Assembly (NCBI GenBank): GCA_034620365.1
Contig: JAQGEQ010000305.1
Span: 901,745 to 965,744, forward strand
Direction: 5' to 3'
Source of the DNA: Pegea sp. RAD2-039
Lineage: Eukaryota > Chordata > Thaliacea > Salpida > Salpidae
DNA length: 64,000 nucleotides
In this document: positions 11,772-24,000 of the stretch, piece by piece
Position numbering within the stretch: the first letter of the stretch is position 1
How the letters are laid out: every line of letters begins with the position of its first letter
The notes under the pieces: model-generated
Seen by the model: only the letters and a program-made list of their open reading frames with translations
What the model was told of the DNA's origin: nothing
The model's database searches: none
Position numbers and translations under genes: made by a program

Positions 11772-14700
11772 ATGAAAAGAAGGTAAATAAATATCATTGT
11801 TCTTGAAATTGAAATTGAAATATTTTTATATTTGTTTTTTCATCTCATAAAACTTATGGTTTATTTTGATTTAAAAATTATTTTTATAACCACAAAGATA
11901 ACTACAAAATCTTAGAAAATTAGATCTTATAACTTTTGATAAAATCTCATGATATTAGCTAAAAGTTAATTTCTTTCTCAGCAGCTTATTTACTTTTGAT
12001 CTCTAAGAAACTATTCTTAAAACATCTAAAGTTATTTTTTAATCATCTGACTTCAGATCTTCATCACCTTACGGTCAAAGATCTCGATGTCCTCTTCCTT
12101 CAGCATCTCGTTACCATCCAAGAAACTCTCAGCCATCATATCAAAACAAAATTGTTGGTAATTTAGCAAATTTTCTGACTGAATGTAACCTCTTTAACTT
12201 GTAGGATCGATCTACTTGGCGTCGGTCACATGATTCTTCTTCAAGACAATCTGATTATTATTTGAGTAATTCGAAATATAAGGTCCTTATCACTTAGATG
12301 TTGCTTAAACTCAACAAATCCTATTTTTTAGGGTTCATTGCCAAGAAGTTATCAAGGAAGATATTCAAATGAAAGACGATCTTATAATCGTTTGAAAAGA
12401 GTTCATCCTGAATCAGGCAAGTTTTTGTGTAACAAAATCCTCTAATATTATCAAAACTAACCATCAAAGTGACTTTGTGATAAGAATTAAACATTTTATG
12501 AAAACTGATTAATTAACGAACAAAGAAAGACTTAATACAAACAAATCTTCGTTTGGTGGTCGAAGGTGTTGTTACAAATATACAACTTCTGTTTTGTTAA
12601 TTACTATTTTCTGGTTACATCACCTTACAGCTAACTCATTACTTCCGTTCTGTTAACTTTTGTATGATTCTGTTTTCAATTTAATATCACTTCGTTGATT
12701 TTCAACGATTTGATTGGTTAACAGAAGCTATTGTGTTTATTCCTTTCAACATAATTGTGTAGCTTACCACAATGTATCTACAGAATCTATATCTTCAAGA
12801 CACTGTAGAAGCCCTTCTGTTAAGAGAAGTCGTAAAGACCGGCACTCACTTCGTTATACTCGAAGTAGAAACCGGAGCTGTAGAACCGGAAGCTGTAGAA
12901 GTCGAAGCTGTAGAAGCCGAAGCTGTAGAAGCCGAAGCTGTAGAAGCCGAAGCTGTAGAAGCCGAAGCTGTAGAAGTCGAAGCTGTAGAAGCCGAAGCTG
13001 TAGAAGCCGAAGCTGTAGAAGCCGAAGTAGATCTTCTAGAACCCGAAGTAGATCTTCTAGAACCCGAAGTAGATCTTCTAGAACCCGAAGTAGATCTTCT
13101 AGAACCCGAAGTAGATCTTCTAGAACCCGAAGTTCTAGAAGTAGAAGTTCTAGAAGTATAAGCTCTATATCAAGCTGTGGTGATGACTACAAATCCATTA
13201 AACTTGAAGATAGTTCGTCAGTGCATAGTTTATCTTCAATATCAGGTTTGAACTTTTTGACAATTTGAAAGTTTTTCAATTTCATCTTTCTGCAGATTCA
13301 TGTTCAGACGATCAACAAGTAAATAAATTCTTATACAAATTTCATCAGTCGATTATTTTTCTATTGAAAAAAACTTTCTAATGTTTTCAGAATTTAGATA
13401 TTCTACGAAATAATGCTTTGAACACGATGAAAGACTTCAAGTTTAATCTTGGTAGTATGATGTTAACAATTTGATTTTATAAAAACTCTTTGACTTGTTC
13501 AGAGTTAGAAGACGGAGAAATAATTGATATCCCAAAAAAGAAGACTAGTGTGTTCGATGACAAAACCGAAAGTTTAAATGGGGTTTACTGTCTTTCTCAT
13601 TTAAAGGTGGATGGGATAAAGAGCAACATTATTGGGGAAAGTTTAGCTCCTGCTTACAACAACTTATTGACTAAAAATATGGAACATTATTTCGTTACAA
13701 AGAAAAAGCATTCCTGTTGTGAAATGGAAAAACTATTATCAAAGACGAAGATAGATTGTAAAAATCTACCCCAATCTACCCAAGGGTCATCTGGATATCC
13801 TTCATTACTGACTTGTCTAAAAGAGGAACCGCAAGCTGATGGAGAGGAAGATGAGTCTGTGATGCTGCAGGAGAAATTGGATGATCTTGGTATAGGTATT
13901 TCGTCAAGAATTAAAAGTTATAAGAAATGCAAGAAGTAAGAAATAGTTGACTATCATTAAATTGCTTCTATCAAATTTTCTTTTAAAGAGCAATGCAAAT
14001 TTACTACAATAGAGCACTAATACACAAGTTGGAAATTATAAAGATGACCAAAATCATGGAAATAACTCAAGGAAGATTAGAAATAGTTGAGAGTAATAAG
14101 AAAGTAAACCACCTGCACCTCATCACCCACTATTTGTAACCAGTTATTTTTCATCTTGCAGAAAACTTCTGGTGCAACAACAACCATCTCAAAACCATCT
14201 TCTAGTGCACCAACAACCATTTCAAAACCATCTTCTAGTGCAACAAAAGCCATCACTTCTGGTGCAACAACAACCATCTCAAAACCATCTTCTGGTGCAA
14301 CAACAACCATCTCAAAACCATCTTCTAGTGCAACAACAACCATATCAAAACCATCTTCTGGTGCAACAAAAGCCATCACTTCTGGTGCAACAACAACCAG
14401 CTCAAAACCATCTTCTGGTGCAACAACAACCATCTCAAAACCATCTTCTAGTGCAAAGACAACCATCTCAGAACCATCTTTTATTGCAACAAAAGCCATC
14501 ACTTCTGGTGCACCAACAACCATCTCAAAACCATCTTCTAGTGCAACAAAAGCCATCACTTCTGGTGCAACAACAACCAGCTCAAAACCATCTTCTGGTG
14601 CAACAACAACCAGCTCAAAACCATCTTCTGGTGCAACAACAACCAGCTCAAAACCATCTTCTGGTGCAACAACAACCATCTCAAAACCATCTTCTAGTGC

Positions 14701-17700
14701 AAAGACAACCATCTCAGAACCATCTTTTAGTGCAACAAAAGCCATCACTTCTGGTGCAACAACAACCATATCAAAACCATCTTTTAGTGCAACAACAACC
14801 ATCTCAAAACCATCTACTAGTGCAACAACTATCTCAGAACCATCTTCTGGTGCAACAAAAGCCACCACTTCTTTGCAACCATCTTCTAGTGCAACAAAAA
14901 CCATCTCAAAACCATCTTCTAGTGCACCAACAACCATCTCAGAACCATATTCTAGTGCACCAACAACCATCTCAAAACCATCTTCTAGTGCAACAACAAC
15001 CATCTTAAAACCATATTCTAGTGCACCAACGACCATCTCAAAACCATCTTCTAGTGCAACAACAACCATCTTAAAACCATCTTCTAGTGCACCAACAACC
15101 ATCTCAAAACCATCTTCTAGTGCAACAAAAACCATCTCAAAACCATCTTCTAGTGCACCAAAAACCAATACTTCTGCTGCACCAAAAGCCACCACTTCTG
15201 GTGCAACAAAAGCCACCTCTTCTAGTGCAACAAAAACCACATCAAAACCATCTTCTAGTGCAACAAAAGCCACCACTACTGGTGCAATTACAACCATCTC
15301 AAAACCATCTGCTGGTGCAATAAAAACCATCTCAAAATCATCTACTAGTGCACCAACAATCATCTCAAAACCACCTTCTAGTGCACCAACAACCATCTCA
15401 AAACCATCTTCTGGTGCAACAAAAACCATCTCAAGACCATCTTCTGGTGCACCAAAAGCCACCACCTCTGGTGCAACAAAAACCATCTCAAAACCATCTT
15501 CTAGTGCAACAACAACCATCTCAAAACCATCTTCTGGTGCAACAACAACCATCTCAAAACCATCTTCTGGTGCAACAAAAACCATCTCAAAATCATCTAC
15601 TAGTGCACCAAGAACCATCTCAAAACCATCTTCTGGTGCAACAACAACCATCTCAAAACCATCTTCTGGTGCAACTAAAACCATCTCAAAACCATCTTCT
15701 GGTGCAACAAAAACCATCTCAAAACCATCTTCTAGTGCAACAACCATCTCAAAACCATCTTCTAGTGCATCAACAACCATCTCAAAACCATCTTCTGGTG
15801 CAACAAAAACCATCTCAAAATCATCTACTAGTGCACCAAGAACCATCTCAAAACCATCTTCTGGTGCAACAACAACCATCTCAAAACCATCTTCTGGTGC
15901 AACTAAAACCATCTCAAAACCATCTTCTGGTGCAACAAAAACCATCTCAAAACCATCTTCTAGTGCAACAACCATCTCAAAACCATCTTCTAGTGCACCA
16001 ACAACCATCTCAAAACCATCTTCTAGTGCACCAAAAGCCACCACTTCTGGTGCAACAACAACCATATCAAAACCATCTTGTGGTGCACCAAAAACCATAT
16101 CAAAACCATCTTCTAGTGCGCCAAAAGCCACCACTTCTGGTGCAACAACAACCATATCAAAACCATCTTGTGGTGCACCAAAAACCATCTCAAAACCATC
16201 TTCTGGTGCACCAAAAGCCACCACTTCTGGTGCAACAACAACCAGCTCAAAACCATCTTGTGGTGCACCAAAAACCATCTCTAGCCGACATGTCAGCAGA
16301 TATAGAAAAGTTAATTCTAAAAATGATAATTACGAAGATAGAAAAAAGAAAACGGAGACACCGATTGTGACCGGTATGACGTCATCAAGTATTTTTATTG
16401 TGTCTTCATCAATAAATTTTACAGAAATTGTTGAAAAGACTCAAAAAGTTACAAAATCTTCAATTTCACTCCAAAAAGATCTTCTTGATTCACTGATCAA
16501 GCATATAAGAAGTAGTTTAAGTCATAAATATCTTCCATATTCACAAGATCATCTTCAAGTTGCTGAAATCTTTTATGGCAATCCAAGTATGTTTTCAAAG
16601 ATATCTTTTCTAAATTTCACAAACTTCTTCTTTTCAGTTTTCCTCTCTAATTGGAAACTGAGTTACTCCGAAATTACATCTGAGACTCACCAAAGTGATT
16701 CATATCCAACAGAAATCTCTTATACGAGTCCTCTTCTCAGCTACAGATCCTATAGACTTAATTCAAATATTGAAAGATCAAATCTGGATGTCGATTCACC
16801 ATTCTTCAACAACTTCTTACATCCACACAAGATCATTTGCTCTTATGACCTCACTGGAATATGTTCTAATCCAACTTGTAAATATCAGCATATAAGTAAC
16901 TCACTTCATGCATCACCGAGTCAAATCTATCTCGATCTTCTCGCATACTGTCCCACAATGCTCAAAACATCCTCTGATGTCCCTGTCCGACCCAACGATC
17001 CTATGGATGTAAAATTAGCGGTCAGATGACCCATATTACTCGGACACTTGTCCCCAACTACTTTTATCATAGGCAGCGGAAGCAACAGTCAAACGATTGG
17101 TAAAAATGGACCCGTCTGACGTCAGCAACGTCTCGAAGATCTGCCGGAAGTTGATTCAACTCATCAATCGCGCTTTAAACTCGAAGGTATATTTCTGTCA
17201 CTTGATGGCGCTTTCATCATCTACTTCTAGAGCGTTCTCATGACACCACGTGACACAGGATACCTGCCACAACTCGCTGATGACGTCACTACAACGAATG
17301 AAGTCACTGCCGACGATGACGTCACAGAAGTTGGTCCTTTTGTCAACTTCAACCATTTGACAAGTCAGCTGCATCGCGTTAGTGACGTCATTACTCATTT
17401 GTATCATGCAGCTAATCGCTTACAAGTCGATGACGTCACTACTGAGCGCTATCTGTCACGTTACTATGACAACAGCGATCTAATCGACGAAAATGATGAC
17501 GCAACAATGACGAAAGCACTTGAGGCGCAATTACATCAGCACCCTGACAACGTATCACTACGTTTCAAACTTTGCCGCTTGTATCAAAGCAACAACCAAA
17601 TCAGGTGACCTTTTGACCCTTGTATCTGGCAACCGGTGGTGACGCCATCACTACTACGTCATCAGACAAGTTTTGAATCTGCTGTGTTTGGGAATCGAAT

Positions 17701-20462
17701 TGAATCAAACAGATGTGGAATTATGGAAGGCTTACTTGCCTATGTTTAGACGTGACCAACTGTCCAGAGGTCTCATAAACACCTCGCAGCTGCTTCAAGT
17801 GGTCCATGAGTGCCTCACCATCTTGCCTTTGGTCCACACTATCTGGGACGAGGTAAGTAGTTGTGGAATAGTGCTGATGACGTCATAACTTCGATAACTT
17901 AGGTGCTTAATTGGGAGTGGCCCTTAGAGGATCTATTGGGACTTTATGATTTGTTACTAAGCAACTTAGAGACTCATATCTCGGATGTGAAAGATGTTGA
18001 TCGTTTCTATTCCCGCTGGTTGCTATGCGCTCTTATGGAAAAGGTTCATTTGTTGATGGTTGCTAAGGACGCAACAGTAGCCAATCAAGTACTACAGGTA
18101 ATTTTCGTCTTGATCCTAATCACTGATCTTCATCTTTAAGATCATATTAGGAAAAATTATCAAAGTTGATAAGCGCGCGTATTTCATGTCGCGGTCCGCT
18201 TTTACAATCGCAAGATCTTGCCTTAATCTGTTTCGCTTCACTGCATCTTCATCACTGTCATCAACTTCCCGCTGGTTTCTATGACGACAGCATCACGTGA
18301 GTGACGTCATCTATCGTATTGAAGATGACGTCATCTGTATTTACAGAGATCTCCGCTTCGGATTGTGCGTCGGCGAGAAGGTGATTAAATTTCCGATGAC
18401 GTCATCAGTTCGTGATAACGCCGGCGCTATTCAAAATAAGCTACAGTGTAAGTGAAGTGGTTGATGACGTCACGTGGTTGCTTGATGACGTCACTGCTTG
18501 GTTTGTAGATTACATATCAGTATGTGAAGAAGCTGGAATAGATCACGAACTGAATCTAGAGAATCGCTTCTCGCTGTTAAACGCGATCGTCGATATGTAC
18601 GCGATCAATCATAAGTGGGCTGATATCGAGTCGTTGTTATTGTAAGTGTCCATGACCAGCTGGTCACTTGCTAACCACTTGTACGTATCCTAGTGACGAA
18701 CTGGACAAAGTAATAAAGCGTGGGGACAAGTTGGGGCGAAACGCGAAAGAACTCGCCGCTAAATGTCTCGAAACTCTGATTTCGCGATGCGCAAGAAGTT
18801 TTAATAAAGAGGTTGATTGTTGAAAGATCTTTTGAAAGATTCTACATCTTCTACTTGTTCAGATCTTCACAAAGATCTTGAAATACTTCCCTAGAAGTCC
18901 AAGGATAACTTTCATCATCTCCAGATTTTATGTGTCCCATGTGATGATGGATTGGGATTCTGCTCTTCAACATCTTCTCACTTGTGTCTTCAACATGATT
19001 GATCAAACTCGAAGTGAATTTTTTTCTTAATTTTCAAACAAGTGTCAATTTAGCACCTTGATTTGTAAAAACTCCTCGCCATGTCTTTTTACAGATGTAA
19101 ATCTACCCGCGCTTCTAAATGATGACGCAAATAATTGCTCGGCGGTAATCGAGTCTTTAATTGGATTCGATTTAGATTCGGACATCAGAACCAATCATTT
19201 GCGTCAAACTATAATCCGTCCTCATCCTGAGATCATTTTAGAAGATTTCCAATATGAGAAAGTTTATTTGTGGTTATGTAACTGGTAGGTGGTGACTTCA
19301 TGTAAGCATCTCTCATCTAACTCATCACTTGTACAGTTTACTCAAAACTCAATTCACCAACAACAGAGAGAAATCTTTTGAAAGTATACAAGCGAGATAC
19401 AGCATCTATATCTCCGCTATTGAAGATGTAGCAACTGAGCGAGAACGACAAATCCTCTGGACTCAGTAATCACAATTTTTTTGATCCTTATTAAAATTAT
19501 GATTTTACAAAACCAATCTCTAATTTTTCAGGTATCTTCTTGATCTTCAAATGACTGGTAATCAAATTGGGATTGTCATCAAATCAGAAGATTATCCGAC
19601 TCATAAAGATTCAAAGATGTTATCAAGAATCTTCTGGATGAGGCATTTCCGTGTGAAACTAGAACAATGTTTAACTTCTAGTAGATACAAATATCAGTTC
19701 AAATCATCTTTATATGAAGGACGTCACTACAATGATTACAACTTCCATAACATGGTGATCTTTTATATCTTCAACTGATCCTCATCTAATCTTTATTTTT
19801 AGATTGTAGATGTATTGATGAAATGTTATTCTGACAAATGGAGGTCGAAAGTTCTCAATAGTATGTCTGAATTGATGCCTTTGAATATTCCTCTTCTGAT
19901 CCGGTTTGTAAATCACTTCATCTGATCATTAAACTGATCTTCATCATCAAAAGAGCCTCGAATCATTTGCACCAGAGCAGGGATCAGTATTTAAACGCTT
20001 CTACATTGTGGAATCTGATTTATAAGAACAGAAGCATCCGATGTAAGAATATCGAAGCATGGAAAATGTGAGATCTTTTTATTGTCTCCAGATAATTTTT
20101 TAACAATTTTTTTTCTAATTAGAATCATCAACGCGAATTATGAAAGTCGAAACTCTAATGAGGTAACCAATCTGATCCCTAATTTCATTTTTAACTTTTC
20201 ATTTTTTCAGTTTATTAATATTATGAAAAATGCTGCATCATCCGTCCCGCGGTCCATAGAAATCTGGCAACAGGTCATCATCTCCGCCGTCTTTTATTGA
20301 ATCAATTAAACTTTTTATTTTCAGATTCTTATTTTTGTATTCAAAAAAGGTTCCGCAGCCCTTCTAGATAGCCTAGAAGCCCCGATCGAAAACCTGATTG
20401 GTTGTAACTTCAATCATATTATCAATAAGCTGTTGTCAAAATCCTCTGAAGCTCTTCCTTAA
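11772..20462 (+). CDS. ZFC3H1: ZFC3H1-like zinc-finger/HAT-repeat protein, 28 exons, ~2224 aa
   Basis: Exon ends: 11772-11782, 12057-12153, 12205-12282, 12332-12416, 12763-13245, 13296-13318, 13391-13451, 13503-13935, 14013-14103, 14162-16586, 16638-17008, 17073-17186, 17231-17604, 17666-17852, 17903-18097, 18151-18296, 18347-18447, 18509-18641, 18694-18811, 18863-19013, 19095-19284, 19337-19465, 19532-19754, 19803-19903, 19954-20067, 20123-20162, 20211-20273, 20325-20462; all phases close. The N-terminus is SR-rich with an ELEDGEI motif, as in vertebrate ZFC3H1. A large low-complexity repeat follows, then [10 protein letters not shown] and the zf-C3H1 motif [18 protein letters not shown], then HAT/TPR-like helices to the end (for example YNDYNFHNM). 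ZFC3H1 bridges MTR4 and poly(A)-binding protein in the nuclear PAXT complex that feeds polyadenylated RNA to the exosome; that role is inferred. Odd points: the intron after 12416 is GC-AG, the 51-nt intron 16587-16637 is in frame and stop-free, and the second intron's GTTGGT donor is weak. Confidence 0.88.
12888..13161 (+). repeat. Short tandem repeat encoding an RS domain
   Basis: Two adjoining arrays within exon 5 of ZFC3H1. The first is about ten 15-18 bp units (GAAGCTGTAGAAGCC type), read as SRSCR repeats. The second is five units of AGATCTTCTAGAACCCGAAG, read as RSSRT. The +1 frame is also open (EAVEA, EPEVDLL), but only the RS frame continues through both flanking splice sites. RS arrays are typical of nuclear RNA-processing proteins. 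Confidence 0.9.
14162..16285 (+). repeat. Coding minisatellite, 33-bp unit, ~2.1 kb
   Basis: About 60 imperfect units of 33 bp (TCTGGTGCAACAACAACCAT plus CTCAAAACCATCT) encode an 11-residue Ser/Thr/Lys/Pro repeat, [11 protein letters not shown]. It lies inside the long exon 10 of ZFC3H1 and is in frame with the zinc-finger region. Variant units ([17 protein letters not shown]) cluster at the 3' end. A 228-bp block is duplicated as a unit near 15.58-16.03 kb. Because the unit length is divisible by three and lacks stop triplets in several frames, it gives long spurious open frames, including a 733-codon antisense one. Confidence 0.93.
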
Positions 20463-20490
20463 ATTCTTTTTTATTATTGTTGTTGTTGCC

Positions 20491-20496
20491 AATAAA
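20491..20496 (+). terminator. Poly(A) signal of ZFC3H1
   Basis: AATAAA 29 nt after the stop codon, followed by T-rich sequence. The convergent receptor phosphatase gene has its own minus-strand AATAAA at 20811-20816. Confidence 0.65.
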
Positions 20497-21029
20497 ACAA
20501 GTTTTTTAGAAAATATTTTGTGTTTTTTTCTCGGAATTTAGTTTTGAAACAAATTTCAACTTCGAAGAGCTTTGATCTGTGTCTTGAGAGGACCTAGATG
20601 TGTTTTGTAAATTGCATCAAATCTTTGGAACAACTTTTATGATCTAAATGATTTAATTTATTTATTATCTGATGATTATGTTGAGAATCTACGAGTTCGA
20701 CCACAAACTGAATCCTGGTGGTCGGGGACAGGTCCCTTATTTGTGTCTTTCAACCTGATTTGTTGTCAAGAGAACAAATGGAGTGCTTTGATTTGAGATA
20801 ATTTTATTTGCAAACAAACAAGTCGATAAACACATGCGTCCAAAACTTCTTCAATTTTAACTGAAATGTTGAGAATCACAAATTGACTCTTTTGTGCAAT
20901 TCATCACAACATTAAGCTGAAAAAATAAAAAGATGAAGAAGTCCTAACATATCTTCATGAGAAAGCTCAGAGGCAGTTTTACAAATACATCACTTAAGTA
21001 TGTACATCCAGATGACGTCATAGGAGTCT

Positions 21030-24000
21030 TTAAGAACATCCATCTGATTTGAGACTAAGAAGATTTAGGACTTCTTCTCCCGAGATGCTGATTGATTGAT
21101 GACATTGCAAATCAACTGAATCGTCTACAGGATCATTTAGTTTTGCCTGAGATCAAATAGAAAATCAAAAAATGATCAGAGAGCCAATTAAAGACTTCTA
21201 CCTCCTTTACAGCTGCCTCGTAAAGATATAAGAGATGATTGAAAGAGTGAAAAATACCGGGCCGCATCTGACAAGTCAGGACAGACAATTGGTAGATGTC
21301 CACGACATCTTCATTTTGTAATCGATTATGAATGACAGTCCAGCAAGCAAACTGACCCGCAGATGTTGACCCGAATCTGCGATCAATACCAAAATGGCTT
21401 TTAGTGATAAAAACTTTGAAATAAAAAGCCTCAAAATGGATTTTGACAGAAAAGCTAAAATGGCGTTTAGAAGAAAATCCCTAAACATAGAAGAATCGCG
21501 TTTTAGTCATTTACCGATCTTGAACAACAGTTGATCCTTCTTTAGTTGCTGCATACTTCGAAACAATTGAGACAAACTTTTGATTCTCATCTGTCACGTG
21601 ATTTTCATCCCATTCTTTGATATGAAATTGCTTCACCATCAATACATAATCATCCTACAAAAGATGACACTAGATGTCGCTAATCGCTTCAATTACTTCA
21701 AAAACCTTCGTTGCTTCCAACACAAAAGTCCTTTGGATGAAACCACAATCTTCCTCTTGACTCAGAGTAACTTTGAAAGATGAGAACTGCAAAGGATTAT
21801 CTTGAAGTGGCCAGTAGATGTCGCTATCATCATTCTGTCGAAATCGAAGCTTCAAGAAGTGATGACGTCATCAGCAGATGCCTACCCAATCTTTGTCACC
21901 TAAAGTGACTATGACAGAGCAATTGAAGTCCCAAATAAGTTGCCAGAAGTCGGTCCTGGTCGATTCGATAGGTAATTGTGTCACTATAAACTGGGTACTG
22001 TTCCTGTAACCCTTGGGACAAGTGGACAGTTGGTACAGAGTTGAGGGACACAATGATGTCCTACTTGTAGATACGATGCGTTGATGTACTCGCTTCCTTC
22101 TTCACTAGAGTTCTTATCACGGAGTCGGACACAAGATTTAAAGATGGGGAGAAGGGCACCTTGCCGGTTCTTATCACGGTTCATCGTTCGCATCGCAAAA
22201 CTATTCTCCACCGGGATTTCTAAATGACGTTTGAGATGCTGTGGAGGAGCTGGGATCAGTATGAAGATCATTAGATGATGAAGATCACCTCAAATTGCTT
22301 CTCGATCACGTTTTTAGGGCGTTGAACATCTTCAGTGACAGAATGTTGATGTGACTTGACCAGCAAGTTGTAATAGGTCAGCAGTTCCTTCCTATGGACC
22401 ACAGTACACCCCACACGGATGTATTCGAGGACAGCATCGTGGACAAACACATATTGGTCCTAAGACACAAGTCTAAGTGGTCAGAAGTGATTTGTGGACC
22501 ACTTACTTGTGTTTGGACCAGATGGTTGCGTTGTGTTCGTATATGACGCAGAAAAGTTGGAATGTTAATCGATCCTGTGGTCTTCAGCATCTGAATCATC
22601 GCTTGGATGACGATGTAGGTCCCTGTGCGTCCAACTCCAGCGCTAAAGACTCGGTTGTCATGGTGATGTGGTTACTAACCAATCACTAACCTGCAGTGGA
22701 CCACAATTGGGGCAGTTTGTTCGTCTTTTGATGATTGTTTGATGAATGAAAGAACAGGAAGAATATAATCCGGGGTTCCATGGTCCGGCCACTCTGTATA
22801 ATGGTACTGGACCACTTTCCGTTCACCACCCGCTTTCTGCAAATGGTCCCAGATGAGCTGATGACGTGGAAAAGAGGACCAAATACCGTCCGTTTGCTCA
22901 ATTTGCTATTTTTGATGATAAAAGTTCGAATGGTGTAGTTGGCAAAGACTTGGGTTTGTTTGATGGACACGGTGATGTGTTTGTAAACTTCTTTACCATC
23001 TCGCGGCCAATAGCGGTCACATTTCCGCTGTAAACAAACCGGAAGTAGAAGATTATCGAAACTAATCAAGCGTGACTAACTCTTCCGTTTTCAATCAAAT
23101 TTGTTATCATGATTACCACTGAGACATTATTATTCCAAATCATTTCCCAAAAGTCACTGAAAGTTGAAGGTAGCGGCCCCTGTGATGTAATGAGACTGAT
23201 GACGTCAACATGATGACGTCACACGCCACTTACTTGACACGCGATGAATCCTTGTTGGTTGGTGAAACTCGAAACGTAATTAGCGTTCACATAATCACAA
23301 GGACTTCCCTGACGTTTCGCTTCTTTCAAATGAACGCGCGTGTGATCGTCTGAAGAGAAACACGTCATCAGAAACACGTCATCAAAAACACGTCATCAGA
23401 AACACGTGATCAGAAGATCTTGAGAATTTAGAAGTTAAAATGAAAATATTGAAGCAACTAACAAGCTACAATATTATTGTATCGATTCTTATCACAATTT
23501 TCCAACAAATTTGAAGCTTCTGTTGTAAACTGAGAGCTCACAGATTCATTCTGGATCGCCTAAGATACAAATACGCCATCAGATGACGTCACAAATTGAA
23601 AATGACGTCACTTGAAACTCCTGCAAGAAGAGAAAATCGTTTCCATGGTGACGTTGAGTGACGTAAGATTGAAAATCGTCGATCGCAATCGAATTAGTCA
23701 TCAAATCCGGCATCGGAGCTAAAAATTAACTTCCGTTATTGTCGCGTAGCAACGCATATGACGTCATCACCTGGCTGCGTCGTTTCTATCCATTTCTCGT
23801 CACTTTTGACGTAGCGTTTCCGGTCAGATTGATGATATAGATGACGCGCGATCATCAAAATGATAAAGATGAGGAGCAGTGATCCTACAGCAATGATGAC
23901 GATGTTGAGGACCTCGGATTGTGGTTCTGGTGAGGTTGGACCCGGACCAGAAAAAGTCGGTTCTGTAGCTGTAGTAACTAGTGGTTAGTAGATAGTTACT

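Noticed and set aside
12772-13161. EAVEA/EPEVDLL-rich open frame
   Set aside because: Shifted frame of the RS array. Only the RS frame fits the flanking splice phases.
14077-16278. 733-codon minus-strand open frame with APEDGFEMV-type repeats
   Set aside because: It is the antisense of the ZFC3H1 coding minisatellite. The plus frame continues into a conserved zinc finger, the minus frame into nothing recognisable.
14162-16285. CRISPR-like regular repeats
   Set aside because: Units are contiguous, imperfect and coding, without unique spacers, in a eukaryotic exon.
14172-16370. Plus-strand [10 protein letters not shown]-type open frames
   Set aside because: A shifted frame of the same minisatellite, broken several times and not joined to conserved sequence.
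20043-20067. Splice donor GTAAGA at 20043 in ZFC3H1
   Set aside because: It looks like a good donor, but reading through (CKNIEAWK) and splicing at 20068 is the choice that keeps phase and matches the family.
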